NCBI RefSeq assembly: GCF_029023725.1
Contig: NZ_CP119075.1
Coordinates: 1,855,501 to 1,919,500 of the forward strand
DNA from: Synoicihabitans lomoniglobus
GTDB taxonomy: Bacteria > Verrucomicrobiota > Verrucomicrobiia > Opitutales > Opitutaceae
DNA length: 64,000 nt
Direction of reading: 5' to 3'
Shown here: in pieces, positions 33,951-42,501 of the stretch
How positions within the stretch are numbered: position 1 is the stretch's first letter
Layout: each line of letters begins with the position of its first letter
The notes under the pieces: generated by a model
What the model was told of the DNA's origin: nothing
The model's input: only the letters and a program-made list of their open reading frames with translations
The model's database searches: none
Program-made: the position numbers and the translations under genes

Positions 33951-35216
33951 ATGGCGCTGAACCGCATGAAACATGAAGCTGCCGGACGGGAGGCAATCAG
34001 GAGTATTCGATCCAATGATACGGGGGCGATGGCACGCTGGTTGCGCGAGCACCTGTTCGATCACATCCTGCCATTTTGGGAAAAGGCGGGCGGAAACCTC
34101 GAGGCGGGGTTACCCACCTGCATCGCCGATGACGGCACGCTGTTGAGCTCGGATCGTTGGCTGTGGAGTCAGTGGCGGGCGGTGTGGGTGTTTGCCCGGA
34201 TATACAATTCCCTGGACCGGGACCCAAAGTGGTTGGAACGGGCGCGTCGAGTGGCGGCGTTTTCCTGTCAATACGGTTGGTTGAGTGAAGAAAAAGGCTG
34301 GGCGCTGTTGCTGGATGAGTCCGGTGCCGTGAAGCGTGGCTATGAGAGCGTTTATGTGGACGCGTTCGCCGTTTACGGATTGACCGAGCTCGCAGTCGCT
34401 TCGGGCGAATCCGTATGGTTGGAGCGCGCACGGGAGACGGCGGATGCGGCCATGCGGCGCTGCCAACAGTGGGGTGACCGTGTGCCACACTTTCCTTACC
34501 CGATTCCGCCGGGCGCCAAACCGCATGGTTTGCCCATGATCTGGTCGCTCAAATTAGCCGGACTCGGACAAGTCACCGGCGAGCCGCTTTATGCGGAGAT
34601 GGCGCAAGGCATGCTGGCCGAAATTGACCGTGATTTCTACCGGACCGAGGAGGACCGGTTGTTTGAAACGGTGAGCCGCGATGGTTCCCGTTATCCGGGG
34701 GCTCCGGGGAGTGTAACCGTGCCGGGGCATGCCATCGAAGGCATGTGGTTCCAACGCCTGGTTGCCCACGAGCTCGGGGACGCCCCGATTTCAATGGCCG
34801 AAACATGGCGCCGGGTCCGACGGCATTTGGAGCTCGGGTGGGACCCGGCGGGAGGGGGAGGTTTGCTTTTAGCGGTCGATGGCTCCGGTCCAGCGTCGAC
34901 GGCCGGCTGGGCGTTCGGTGATACCAAATTGTGGTGGCCGCACACGGAAGCGTTGTTTGCGGCACTACTGGGGTGGCACGAAACCGGCGAAAGCAGTTGG
35001 CTCGACTGGTATGAGCGCATGTGGGGACTTTGTTTTGAGCGCTACGTCGATTGGGAAAACGGTGAGTGGAGGCAAAAATTGCACCGCGATTTGTCACCCA
35101 TGACCGGCACGATCGCGCTGCCCGTGAAGGACCCGTTTCACTTGCCGCGAAGTTTGATCCTGCAAATTGAGTTGTTGGAAAACAAAACACCGCCGCGAGT
35201 AGCGACGGTGTCGTAA
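33951..35216 (+). CDS. AGE-family epimerase/isomerase (N-acylglucosamine 2-epimerase-like)
   Basis: 421 residues (390-420 is usual). An (alpha/alpha)6 barrel is indicated by regularly spaced helices and the family motifs: SSDRWLWSQWRAVWVFARIY near residue 64, YVDAFAVYGLTELAVAS, VPGHAIEGMWFQRLV near 260, KLWWPHTEALFAALLGW near 324, and KDPFHLPRSLILQI at the end. The two histidines (in PGHAIE and WWPHTE) match the general acid/base positions of the family. Members epimerise N-acetylglucosamine/N-acetylmannosamine, cellobiose or mannose, or isomerise sulfoquinovose. The location opposite nagB favours an N-acetylhexosamine, for example ManNAc to GlcNAc. The start at 33951 is tentative; Met at 34029 would remove 26 residues. 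The coding 3' end contains the ychF terminator. Confidence 0.85.
   Translation: MALNRMKHEAAGREAIRSIRSNDTGAMARWLREHLFDHILPFWEKAGGNLEAGLPTCIADDGTLLSSDRWLWSQWRAVWVFARIYNSLDRDPKWLERARRVAAFSCQYGWLSEEKGWALLLDESGAVKRGYESVYVDAFAVYGLTELAVASGESVWLERARETADAAMRRCQQWGDRVPHFPYPIPPGAKPHGLPMIWSLKLAGLGQVTGEPLYAEMAQGMLAEIDRDFYRTEEDRLFETVSRDGSRYPGAPGSVTVPGHAIEGMWFQRLVAHELGDAPISMAETWRRVRRHLELGWDPAGGGGLLLAVDGSGPASTAGWAFGDTKLWWPHTEALFAALLGWHETGESSWLDWYERMWGLCFERYVDWENGEWRQKLHRDLSPMTGTIALPVKDPFHLPRSLILQIELLENKTPPRVATVS
35179..35211 (-). terminator. Intrinsic terminator of ychF, inside the epimerase 3' end
   Basis: On the minus strand acaccgtcgc (35211-35202) pairs with gcggcggtgt (35196-35187), one G-U pair, loop tactc, followed by tttgtttt. 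It lies 30-62 bp past the ychF stop and overlaps the last codons of the converging epimerase gene. Confidence 0.8.
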
Positions 35217-35240
35217 GTTCCAACGGCAAGGGAAGGGCGC

Positions 35241-36341
35241 TTAGTTGGCAAAGCGGAAGACCGCCACGTCGCCGTCCTTGAAGACGTATTCCTTGCCCTC
35301 GAGGCGATACTTGCCGGCGTCGCGGGCGGCGGACACGCTGCCGAGTGAGGATAGGTCGGTGTAGGCCACCACCTCGGCCTTGATGAAGCCCTTTTCGAAA
35401 TCGGTGTGGATGACGCCGGCGGCTTGCGGAGCCTTGCAGCCGACGGGAATGGTCCAGGCCCGCACTTCTTTTTCACCCGCCGTGAAATACGTCTGGAGCC
35501 CGAGCAGGGCGTAGGCCTCGCGAATCAACATCGATACGCCGGAATCCTGCACGCCGAGATCGGCCAAAAATTCCTTCGCCTCCTCCGGTTCCAGATCGAT
35601 CAACTCGAACTCGATTTTCGCGCTGATCGGCACGTAGGCGGCGTCATGGTGCGTGCGGACAAATTCAGCGACCTTTTGCACGAATGGATTGGCGTCGGCG
35701 TCGGCGAGATCGCTTTCGGCAACGTTGCACGCGTAGAGCACGGGCTTGGCGCTGAGGAGTTGAAAAAACGGGATGATCTTCGCTTCGGCTTCGTCGAGTT
35801 CGAGGATGTTGGCGGGTTTACCTTCGTTGAGATGGGGTTCGAGTCGTTGCAACAGGGCGAGTTCGGCCATGGCTTCCTTGTCACCACCGCGCGCCTTCTT
35901 GGTCGTCTTTTCGATGCGTTTGGTGACGGTTTCGTAGTCGGCCAAAATAAGTTCGGTGGAAATAACCTCGATGTCGCGCACCGGATCAACGGAGCCCATG
36001 TTGTGAATTACATCATCATCCACAAAGCAGCGCACCACATGGATGATGGCGTCGACTTCGCGAATGTTGGCCAGGAACTGATTGCCGAGACCCTCGCCCT
36101 TGCTCGCTCCGGCCACCAGACCGGCAATATCGACAAACTCAATGGCGGCCGGGATGACCACCTGCGTCTTGGCGATGCCTTGCAGCACGCCCAAACGCTC
36201 GTCCGGCACGGTGACGACCCCGACATTGGGATCGATCGTGCAAAAGGGATAGTTGGCTGCCTCCGCCTTGCGGGAGCGGGTAACAGCATTAAAGAGAGTG
36301 GACTTGCCCACGTTTGGTAGACCAACGATTCCGGCTTTCAT
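35241..36341 (-). CDS. ychF: Redox-regulated ATPase YchF (Obg family)
   Basis: 366 residues from the ATG at 36341 ([18 protein letters not shown]); a frame to 36401 adds 20 residues that cross the rpsP leader. The P-loop GLPNVGKST, switch region and [21 protein letters not shown] are typical. The nucleotide-specificity motif reads YACNVAESD (N-x-x-E type), which is why YchF prefers ATP to GTP. A coiled-coil arm follows ([20 protein letters not shown]), and a C-terminal TGS domain ends the protein ([31 protein letters not shown]). YchF binds ribosomes and affects oxidative stress responses and leaderless mRNA translation in E. coli. It is divergent from rpsP, about 105 bp apart, which fits a translation-related neighbourhood. 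Confidence 0.95.
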   Translation of the reverse strand: MKAGIVGLPNVGKSTLFNAVTRSRKAEAANYPFCTIDPNVGVVTVPDERLGVLQGIAKTQVVIPAAIEFVDIAGLVAGASKGEGLGNQFLANIREVDAIIHVVRCFVDDDVIHNMGSVDPVRDIEVISTELILADYETVTKRIEKTTKKARGGDKEAMAELALLQRLEPHLNEGKPANILELDEAEAKIIPFFQLLSAKPVLYACNVAESDLADADANPFVQKVAEFVRTHHDAAYVPISAKIEFELIDLEPEEAKEFLADLGVQDSGVSMLIREAYALLGLQTYFTAGEKEVRAWTIPVGCKAPQAAGVIHTDFEKGFIKAEVVAYTDLSSLGSVSAARDAGKYRLEGKEYVFKDGDVAVFRFAN

Positions 36342-36446
36342 AAAGGGTCGAGCAGACTCCGGGGAGTCGGGGCTTGACAAGCCATTTGTCGCAAGGTGCA
36401 TTCCTCAACTTTTCGCAAGCAACTAGACCGTTTTTGTAACACTTCC

Positions 36447-36734
36447 ATGGCCCTTAAAATTCGCCTCTCCCGTATCGGCACGACGCACGCACCCGTTTAC
36501 CACGTGGTGGTTGCGGAAGCTCGCTCCCGCCGTGATGGCCGGGCGGCCGAGATTCTCGGCACCTATAATCCTCGCGCAAAAGGTGAACAGCTCACCCTGA
36601 ACGTCGAACGTGCTGACTACTGGATCAGCCAAGGTGCGAAGCCGACCGATACCGCCAATTCTCTCATCAAGCAGGCTCGCAAGGCAGCCCCCGCCGCCAC
36701 GACCGAGGTCGCTGCGGCTGAGACTGAGGCCTGA
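36447..36734 (+). CDS. rpsP: 30S ribosomal protein S16
   Basis: 95 residues from the ATG at 36447 (MALKIRLSRIGTTHAPVYHV); 17 upstream in-frame residues are not part of the protein. The S16 core is complete (VVVAEARSRRDGRAAEILGTYNP, ADYWISQGAKPTDTANSLIKQA). A short Ala/Glu-rich tail explains the length beyond the usual 80-odd residues. S16 is needed for assembly of the 5' domain of the small subunit. It is the first gene of an rpsP-trmD-rplS cluster, but a terminator follows it, so trmD and rplS are probably expressed at a lower level. Confidence 0.97.
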   Translation: MALKIRLSRIGTTHAPVYHVVVAEARSRRDGRAAEILGTYNPRAKGEQLTLNVERADYWISQGAKPTDTANSLIKQARKAAPAATTEVAAAETEA

Positions 36735-36762
36735 TTCAGTCACCCACTGCTTTGATTTTTCG

Positions 36763-36796
36763 ATCGCCCCGGCTTAGTCCGGGGCGATTTTGTTTA
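36763..36796 (+). terminator. Intrinsic terminator between rpsP and trmD
   Basis: atcgccccgg (36763-36772), loop cttagt, ccggggcgat (36779-36788), then tttgttta. It is a perfect 10-bp stem 28 bp after rpsP and 22 bp before trmD. It would partly uncouple S16 from TrmD, as differential expression in this operon requires. Confidence 0.88.
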
Positions 36797-36809
36797 TACC
36801 CTTCACGCC

Positions 36810-37508
36810 ATGGCTCTGCGCATCGATGTTCTGACGCTTTTCCCGCGCATGCTCGACGGCTTCCTGGCCGAGAGCATTTTGGGACGAGCTGTGCAGGCGG
36901 GGTTGATCGAAGTTGGCGTCAACGACCTCCGCCAGTGGTGCACCGACAAGCACCGCACCGCCGATGATCGTCCCTTCGGCGGCGGTGCTGGCATGGTTCT
37001 CAAACCCGAGCCGGCGATTGCGGCGATCGAAGCGATACAGACCCCGGGATGCCGCCGTATTTATCTTACGCCGGATGGTGAGCCATTCAGCGAATCGATC
37101 GCACGTGAATTATCCACGGAGCAACACCTCGTGTTATTGAGTGGTCACTATGAAGGAATCGACCAACGGATTCGCGAAGAAGTGATCGATCGCGAGATTA
37201 GTATTGGCGATTATGTCCTTACCAACGGGACACTTCCGGCGGCGGTGCTCATCGATGCGGTCGCTCGTTTCATCCCCGGAGTATTGGGCGAGGAAAAGTC
37301 ATTGACGCACGAATCCTTCACCGGCAAGTTGCTCGACTTTCCTCAATACACGCGTCCCGCGGAGTTTAGAGGCAAGTCCGTTCCAGAGGTTCTCCTCTCT
37401 GGAAATCACGGAGAAATCGAGAAGTGGCGCTTGGCGCAACGGATCGAAAAGACCCGCCAAGTTCGTCCAGATTTATTTAAACACTACCGTCATGAATCCC
37501 ATCATTAA
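36810..37508 (+). CDS. trmD: tRNA (guanine-N1)-methyltransferase
   Basis: 232 residues. It methylates G37 of tRNAs reading CNN, UGG and CGG codons, preventing +1 frameshifting. The SPOUT trefoil-knot motifs are intact: [15 protein letters not shown] near residue 53, [15 protein letters not shown] near 109, [20 protein letters not shown] near 130, and the C-terminal [15 protein letters not shown] and [17 protein letters not shown] that bind tRNA. It overlaps rplS by 17 bp. The usual neighbour rimM is missing between rpsP and trmD; only a 75-bp spacer with a terminator is there. Confidence 0.97.
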   Translation: MALRIDVLTLFPRMLDGFLAESILGRAVQAGLIEVGVNDLRQWCTDKHRTADDRPFGGGAGMVLKPEPAIAAIEAIQTPGCRRIYLTPDGEPFSESIARELSTEQHLVLLSGHYEGIDQRIREEVIDREISIGDYVLTNGTLPAAVLIDAVARFIPGVLGEEKSLTHESFTGKLLDFPQYTRPAEFRGKSVPEVLLSGNHGEIEKWRLAQRIEKTRQVRPDLFKHYRHESHH

Positions 37509-37857
37509 AGAGGTTACCGCTTCGCATCTGAAGTCGGACGTCACCGACTTCCGGGTCGGAGACGGCGTCCGTGTTCACACCAAAGTGCGCGAGGGCGACA
37601 AAGAGCGTATCCAGATTTTCGCGGGTATCGTCATCGCTCGCAAGGGCGGCGGCATTGCCGAAGCGTTCACGGTCCGTCGCATCAGCTACGGCGAAGGCGT
37701 GGAGCGCGTTTTCCCGCTGCACTCCCCGAACATTGAGAAGATCGAGCTCGATCGCGCCTCGGTGCCGATGCGTGCCCGTCTTTACTACCTGCGTGATCGC
37801 AAGGGTAAGGCCGCTATGGCGATCAAGGCCAAGCGCTACGATTCTGCAAAAGCCTGA
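37492..37857 (+). CDS. rplS: 50S ribosomal protein L19
   Basis: 121 residues. L19 lies at the 30S-50S interface. Typical segments: [60 protein letters not shown], and [15 protein letters not shown]. The start overlaps the last 17 bp of trmD in another frame, so translation is probably coupled. It is the last gene of the cluster, closed by a strong terminator at 37902-37935. Confidence 0.97.
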   Translation: MNPIIKEVTASHLKSDVTDFRVGDGVRVHTKVREGDKERIQIFAGIVIARKGGGIAEAFTVRRISYGEGVERVFPLHSPNIEKIELDRASVPMRARLYYLRDRKGKAAMAIKAKRYDSAKA

Positions 37858-37901
37858 CAATAACAGGCTAGGCGCGCCATCCCGTCGCGCTTTTTACATT
37901 T

Positions 37902-37935
37902 AAGGCGAGCCCAGTTGGGCTCGCCTTTTGTTTTT
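37902..37935 (+). terminator. Intrinsic terminator of rplS
   Basis: aaggcgagccca (37902-37913), 2-nt centre, tgggctcgcctt (37916-37927), followed by ttgttttt. It starts 45 bp after the rplS stop. Confidence 0.92.
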
Positions 37936-38036
37936 AACATCGTTGGCCCGACTTCTGCGTTGCACCACACCCCGCAGCCTCGTCGTCTAGCGGGCCCGGT
38001 ATTTCGCCGGACCTAAATCCTGCTCTCTGCTGATAC

Positions 38037-40031
38037 ATGAAGTTGAACTCCGAGATTCTCGCTCTAGCTGCTAATCAGGCACGTGGCCTGGCCATCGATG
38101 CCGTCCACCAGTGCTCCTCCGGTCACTTGGGTTTGCCCCTGGGCACCGCCGAAATTGGGGCCGTCCTCTACGGAAACGCCCTGGTGCACAACCCCGCCGA
38201 GCCACGTTGGCTTAATCGCGATCGGTTTGTGCTCTCGGCCGGTCATGGCTCGATGTTCCTTTACAGCTGGCTGCACCTGAGCGGCTTCGACGTCTCGCTC
38301 GACGACCTCAAGGCATTCCGTCAACTGCACTCCAAAACCCCGGGACATCCCGAGTTTCGTGAGACCCCCGGCGTTGAGGCGACGACGGGTCCACTCGGCC
38401 AAGGTATCGCCAATTCGGTCGGCTTTGCCATGTCCGGCAAGATGGCGGCGGCGCGTTTCAATACCGAGGAGCATACCATTTTTGACCACCATGTGGTCTG
38501 TCTCGCCGGCGACGGCTGCATGCAGGAGGGAGTTGCCCTGGAGGCGATCTCTTTTGCCGGGCACAACAAGCTCGATAACCTCATCCTGATCTACGATTCC
38601 AATGACGTCACGCTCGACGCCATGGCGGACAAGACGCAGAGCGAGAATACCGCCGCGCGTTTCAAGTCCATTGGTTGGGACGTCATCACATTGACCGACG
38701 GCCACGATCTCGCCGCGATTCTCAAAGCGGTCAATCGCGCCAAGAAGGCCAAGTCCGGCAAACCGCAGATCATCATCGCAAAGACCGAAATTGGTCGGGG
38801 CATCCCCGAGGTCGCCGGCACCGCCAAAGGTCACGGTGAAGGTGGCGCGAAGTTTGCCGAAGCCGCTCGCGCGGGTCTCGGTCTTCCCGCCGACGAATTG
38901 TTCTACGTCAGCGATGACGTGCGCGAATATTTTGCCGCCCACAAGAAACGGGGTGCCCGCCAATACAACAAGTGGAAGAAGACCTACAAAGCGTGGGCCG
39001 CCGCCAATCCTGAACAAGCAGCGCTCCTCGAGAGCCGCGATGCCGAGATCACCGCGTCGGATTTGCTGGCCAGCATCCCGGCTTTCCCCGCCGACACCAA
39101 GCTCGCCAGCCGCGCGGCCGGTCGCGATGTGCTGCAGCCCATCGCCGCAGCCCAGCCACTCGTGATTTCGGGCAGCGCCGATCTCTACGGTTCGACGCTC
39201 AACTACATCAAGGACGCGACCGATTTCGACCCGACCAATCCCGCGGGTCGCAACATTCGCTACGGCATCCGCGAGCATGCCATGGCCGCCATCAACAATG
39301 GCATCGCCTATGATGGGATCTTCCACACGTCGTGCGCCACCTTCCTCGTGTTTGCCGACTATTCGCGTCCCGCCATGCGCATCGCGGCTCTCGCCGGACT
39401 GCCCGTGGTTTACATTTATACGCACGACTCCGTCGGCGTGGGCGAAGACGGTCCGACCCACCAGCCGGTGGAAACGGTCTCCGGTTTGCGCGTGATCCCC
39501 AATCTCGATGTGATTCGCCCCGGTGATCCCGAGGAAGTCGCGGGCGCTTTTGCGGCAGCCTTCGCTCGCAAGGATGGTCCCACGTTGCTCGCCCTGACCC
39601 GTCAGGCCATGCCGATTCAAAACGATATCGCCCTCGACACCCGACGCACCGGTGTGGAGCAAGGCGCTTACATCGCTGTGCAGGAAACCGAACCCTTGAC
39701 GCACATCCTGATGGCGTCCGGTTCGGAGCTGGATCATGCGATCAAGGCCGCCGGCACCCTCGGTGCCTCGGTGCGCGTCGTGTCCGTGCCGTGTTTCGAA
39801 CGCTTCCTCCGGCAGTCTGCGGAATACCAGGAAAGCGTGCTGCCGTCCTCGTGTCGCAAGCGCGTCGCCATCGAGGCGGGAGTGACCGGACTCTGGGCGC
39901 AATTCGTGGGTCTCGATGGTAAGGTGATCGGCATCGATCGCTTTGGCCTGAGCGCTCCCGGTGGCACGGCGATGAAGGAACTCGGTATTACCGCCGAAGC
40001 CGTGGTTGAAGCCGCGCAATCGCTGGGCTGA
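38037..40031 (+). CDS. tkt: Transketolase
   Basis: 664 residues, the full bacterial length. It exchanges two-carbon units between ketose and aldose phosphates in the pentose phosphate pathway, with thiamine diphosphate and Mg2+. The N-terminal domain has the substrate His in [40 protein letters not shown], and the ThDP motif [13 protein letters not shown] continuing to [10 protein letters not shown]. The middle domain has [20 protein letters not shown] with the catalytic Glu, and [18 protein letters not shown]. The C-terminal domain begins after QAMPIQ. It is monocistronic, preceded by the rplS terminator and followed by its own. No Shine-Dalgarno motif is visible. Zwf, which feeds the same pathway, is encoded at the window end. 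Confidence 0.96.
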   Translation: MKLNSEILALAANQARGLAIDAVHQCSSGHLGLPLGTAEIGAVLYGNALVHNPAEPRWLNRDRFVLSAGHGSMFLYSWLHLSGFDVSLDDLKAFRQLHSKTPGHPEFRETPGVEATTGPLGQGIANSVGFAMSGKMAAARFNTEEHTIFDHHVVCLAGDGCMQEGVALEAISFAGHNKLDNLILIYDSNDVTLDAMADKTQSENTAARFKSIGWDVITLTDGHDLAAILKAVNRAKKAKSGKPQIIIAKTEIGRGIPEVAGTAKGHGEGGAKFAEAARAGLGLPADELFYVSDDVREYFAAHKKRGARQYNKWKKTYKAWAAANPEQAALLESRDAEITASDLLASIPAFPADTKLASRAAGRDVLQPIAAAQPLVISGSADLYGSTLNYIKDATDFDPTNPAGRNIRYGIREHAMAAINNGIAYDGIFHTSCATFLVFADYSRPAMRIAALAGLPVVYIYTHDSVGVGEDGPTHQPVETVSGLRVIPNLDVIRPGDPEEVAGAFAAAFARKDGPTLLALTRQAMPIQNDIALDTRRTGVEQGAYIAVQETEPLTHILMASGSELDHAIKAAGTLGASVRVVSVPCFERFLRQSAEYQESVLPSSCRKRVAIEAGVTGLWAQFVGLDGKVIGIDRFGLSAPGGTAMKELGITAEAVVEAAQSLG

Positions 40032-40077
40032 CCGTTAGCCAGTATCAATTCCCCGGTTTAGTTGGTTCTGATCGGGT

Positions 40078-40116
40078 GAGGGGAGTCTGCCACGGCGGGC
40101 TCCCCTCTTTCTTTTT
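40078..40116 (+). terminator. Intrinsic terminator of tkt
   Basis: gaggggag (40078-40085) pairs with ctcccctc (40100-40107), followed by tttcttttt. It starts 46 bp after the tkt stop. Confidence 0.85.
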
Positions 40117-40158
40117 AGACTCGGTTGCGAAGCGAGACGGTTTGACTCATCTTATGGG

Positions 40159-40635
40159 ATGAAAACCAACATTGGTATTTCCGCCAAATCTCGTTCGGCG
40201 GTGGCCGCTATCCTCGCCACGGTTCTGGCCGATGAAACCGTGCTCTACACGAAGACCCGCAACTTTCACTGGAACGTGAAAGGACCTCGTTTTCATGATT
40301 TACATCTCTTTTTCGAGGAACTCTACACCGGCAGCGAACAAACTCGGGATGACATCGCCGAACGTATTCGGGCGCTGGGGCTGGCGGCTCCGGGCAGTTT
40401 GAAACAGCTTTTGCAGCTGACTCGGATGGAAGAAGAAGATTCTACCGATCTCACCGCCGATAAGATGATCAAAATTCTGCTCAAAGATCAGGAGACGTTC
40501 ATTCGAAACCTGCGGGCGGACATTGCCGTGATAGAAGATGATCACGAAGACGTCGGCACGGCGGATTTTCTCACCGGATTGCTGGCGGCGCATGAGAAAA
40601 GCGCCTGGATGCTGCGGTCAGCGGCCGAAGCGTAA
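40159..40635 (+). CDS. dps: Dps-family ferritin-like DNA protection protein
   Basis: 158 residues. Dps forms dodecamers that oxidise and store iron and, in some species, coat DNA under starvation or oxidative stress. The inter-subunit ferroxidase ligands are readable: TRNFHWNVKGPRFHDLHLFF (two His and the Asp) and the following ELYTGSEQTRDDIAERIRALG with the acidic residue. The four-helix bundle is complete (LADETVLYTKTRN, EDDHEDVGTADFLTGLLAAH). The N-terminal tail is short with three basic residues. It is a single gene between transketolase and marR; the promoter lies in the preceding 40 bp but I cannot define it. The marR gene is 113 bp downstream. Confidence 0.95.
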   Translation: MKTNIGISAKSRSAVAAILATVLADETVLYTKTRNFHWNVKGPRFHDLHLFFEELYTGSEQTRDDIAERIRALGLAAPGSLKQLLQLTRMEEEDSTDLTADKMIKILLKDQETFIRNLRADIAVIEDDHEDVGTADFLTGLLAAHEKSAWMLRSAAEA

Positions 40636-40698
40636 CCGGACTCGTCGAGACCGAAGGGTTCCCGCCGGAATCATTTTTAGATTATTTCAGGAAAGCAC

Positions 40699-40727
40699 TT
40701 GCTGAAAATAGTTAGGAAGCTAACTAT
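40699..40727 (+). promoter_or_regulatory. marR promoter with MarR-type operator
   Basis: tagttag (40709-40715), spacer gaag, ctaacta (40720-40726): a perfect 7-bp inverted repeat with 4-bp spacer, the geometry of MarR-family sites. A possible -35 (TTGCTG, 40699-40704) and -10 (TAACTA, 40721-40726) flank and overlap it, so a bound repressor would block RNA polymerase. The marR start is 22 bp further on. Confidence 0.65.
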
Positions 40728-40748
40728 CAGGCAAATCAGTCGCCTGAC

Positions 40749-41306
40749 ATGCCACTTCTCATGCTCAAAGATCTTCCGCACTACGAGTGCCTGCTGGAAT
40801 GCGCCAAGCACTTCCCGGATTTGGATCCTGCCGCCAGTGGCTTGTTTATGAACATGTTGCGCACCGCGGACGAGCTGTTTGCGATCAAGAGTGATTTTTT
40901 GCAGCGTCACAATACGTCGAACGGTCGTTTCACGGTCCTGATGCTTTTATCCGCCGCCGGTCCCGCCGAAGGCGAATGCGCGCCCCCGCGGAGCCCGGCG
41001 GCTTTGGCTGAGATGGCAGGAGTCACCAGGGCGACGATGACGGGTCTGATTGATACCTTGGAGCGTGATGGCTTTGTGCGCCGTGAAGCAGATCCCCACG
41101 ATCGGCGGGCGATGTTGGTGCATCTGACCACTCAGGGAGAAGCGTTCACTCGCGAGTTATTGCCGGGGTATTTTCGCCAGGTCACCGCCATCATGGCGCC
41201 GCTTCAAAGATCCGAACAAGAGGAGCTGATGCGGTTGTTGATGAAGGTGCGCCGAGGCATCGCAACTGCTAGCCAAGTGGAGGCTGCAGAGACTTCGTCC
41301 GTTTAA
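40749..41306 (+). CDS. MarR-family transcriptional regulator
   Basis: 185 residues. The winged helix is clear: SPAALAEMAGVTRATMTGLI is the helix-turn-helix with recognition helix, followed by the wing DTLERDGFVRREADPHDRRA and LVHLTTQGEAFTRELLPGY. An N-terminal helical segment (LLECAKHFPDLDPAASGLFM) and the C-terminal helix form the dimer interface. It is the first gene of an operon with a tripartite RND pump, 18 bp before the adaptor gene. The perfect inverted repeat in its promoter suggests autoregulation and control of the pump. The ligand is unknown; phenolic or other lipophilic compounds are typical for the family. Confidence 0.93.
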   Translation: MPLLMLKDLPHYECLLECAKHFPDLDPAASGLFMNMLRTADELFAIKSDFLQRHNTSNGRFTVLMLLSAAGPAEGECAPPRSPAALAEMAGVTRATMTGLIDTLERDGFVRREADPHDRRAMLVHLTTQGEAFTRELLPGYFRQVTAIMAPLQRSEQEELMRLLMKVRRGIATASQVEAAETSSV

Positions 41307-41324
41307 TTTTAAATTCCTGTTACC

Positions 41325-42446
41325 ATGATCAAAAAGTTCATCATCGCATTTATCGGCTTCATTTTGGTCGTCGCCGCCCTCGGCGCGGTTAAAGCCGCGC
41401 AAATCAAGGAAATGATGGGAGCCAATTTTGGCCAACCCATCACGGCAGTCAGCACGGCGGAAGCAACCGTCCAGGAGTGGAATCCTGTGATACAATCAAT
41501 CGGCTCATTGGCCCCGATTCAGGGCGTGACCATCAGTGCCGAACTCGAAGGTGCCGTGACGGAAATTTTGGTCGGCAACGGGGCCGCCGTGGAGAAGGGC
41601 GATTTGCTGGTGACTTTGGACACGACCATTGAAACGGCGCAACTCGAAGCGGCCGATGCCCGCGCCGAACTTGCCCGCCTACAGCGCAGTCGTGCGCAGG
41701 AGCTCGGGGCGAAGAACACGATCAGTCAGTCCGAGATCGACGGTGCCGTCGCCCAATACGCCCAGGCCAAGGCGGATGTTGCCGCCCTCAAGGCGACGTT
41801 GGACAAGAAAGCGGTGCGCGCCCCCTTCAGTGGTCGCGTTGGTATTCGCACGGTCAATGTCGGCCAATTTGTCAGCCGGGGAACGGCGCTCATGCCGCTG
41901 CAAAAACTCGATGAAGTCTTCGTCAACTTCTATGTGCCCCAGCGCGAAATGCCCAAACTCGGCTTGAATCAGGCGGTCACCGTCAAGATCGATGCGTTTC
42001 CCGAGGAAGAATTCACGGCGCACATCACGGCCATCAACCCGGTGGTGGATACCGCCACCCGCAATGTAGCGGTGCAGGCGACTCTGCCCAATCCGGATGA
42101 ACGGCTCCGCGCCGGTATGTTCGCTCAGTTGGAAGTGGTGCTGCCGCAGGTCGATCGTCTGGTGGTGGTGCCGTCCACCGCCGTGGCTTACGCGAGCTAT
42201 GGCAATTCCGTCTATGTCGTGGAGACGATGAAGGATGCCGAAGGTCAGGAGTATCTCGGGGTGCGCCAACAACCCGTTACATTGGGTCGCAAGCGCGGAG
42301 ACCTGGTGGCGGTGCTCGAAGGCCTCGAGGGCGGGGAAGTGGTTGCTTCCGCCGGCGTCTTCAAACTGCGCAATGGTCTGCCCGTGCAGATCAACAACAA
42401 GGTCCAGCCTTCCGCCTCGGTGAACCCGATGCCGGACAACACCTGA
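41325..42446 (+). CDS. RND efflux periplasmic adaptor (membrane fusion protein)
   Basis: 373 residues. N-terminal anchor helix (FIIAFIGFILVVAALGAV), then a lipoyl half-motif (GVTISAELEGAVTEILVGNG), an alpha-hairpin (about 100-160, Ala/Glu/Gln-rich), the second lipoyl half (KKAVRAPFSGRVGIRTVNVG), a beta-barrel domain with the signature FVNFYVPQREMPKLGLNQAV, and a membrane-proximal domain. It joins the inner-membrane pump to the TolC-like channel. No lipobox is present, so it is held by the helix. It is the second gene of the marR operon, and the RND gene follows after 55 bp with a pyrimidine-rich leader. Confidence 0.94.
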   Translation: MIKKFIIAFIGFILVVAALGAVKAAQIKEMMGANFGQPITAVSTAEATVQEWNPVIQSIGSLAPIQGVTISAELEGAVTEILVGNGAAVEKGDLLVTLDTTIETAQLEAADARAELARLQRSRAQELGAKNTISQSEIDGAVAQYAQAKADVAALKATLDKKAVRAPFSGRVGIRTVNVGQFVSRGTALMPLQKLDEVFVNFYVPQREMPKLGLNQAVTVKIDAFPEEEFTAHITAINPVVDTATRNVAVQATLPNPDERLRAGMFAQLEVVLPQVDRLVVVPSTAVAYASYGNSVYVVETMKDAEGQEYLGVRQQPVTLGRKRGDLVAVLEGLEGGEVVASAGVFKLRNGLPVQINNKVQPSASVNPMPDNT

Positions 42447-42501
42447 TCGCGCGCTCCCGATACGTTTTCCACGCTTCGCTTCCTCCCGACTTTTCTGATC
42501 C

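Noticed and set aside
33734-34015. Upstream extension of nagB
   Set aside because: It crosses the two palindromes and overlaps the divergent epimerase gene; the family starts near the ATG at 33733.
38064-40019. Long minus-strand frame (651 codons) opposite transketolase
   Set aside because: Antisense shadow of a high-GC gene; the sense strand encodes complete transketolase.
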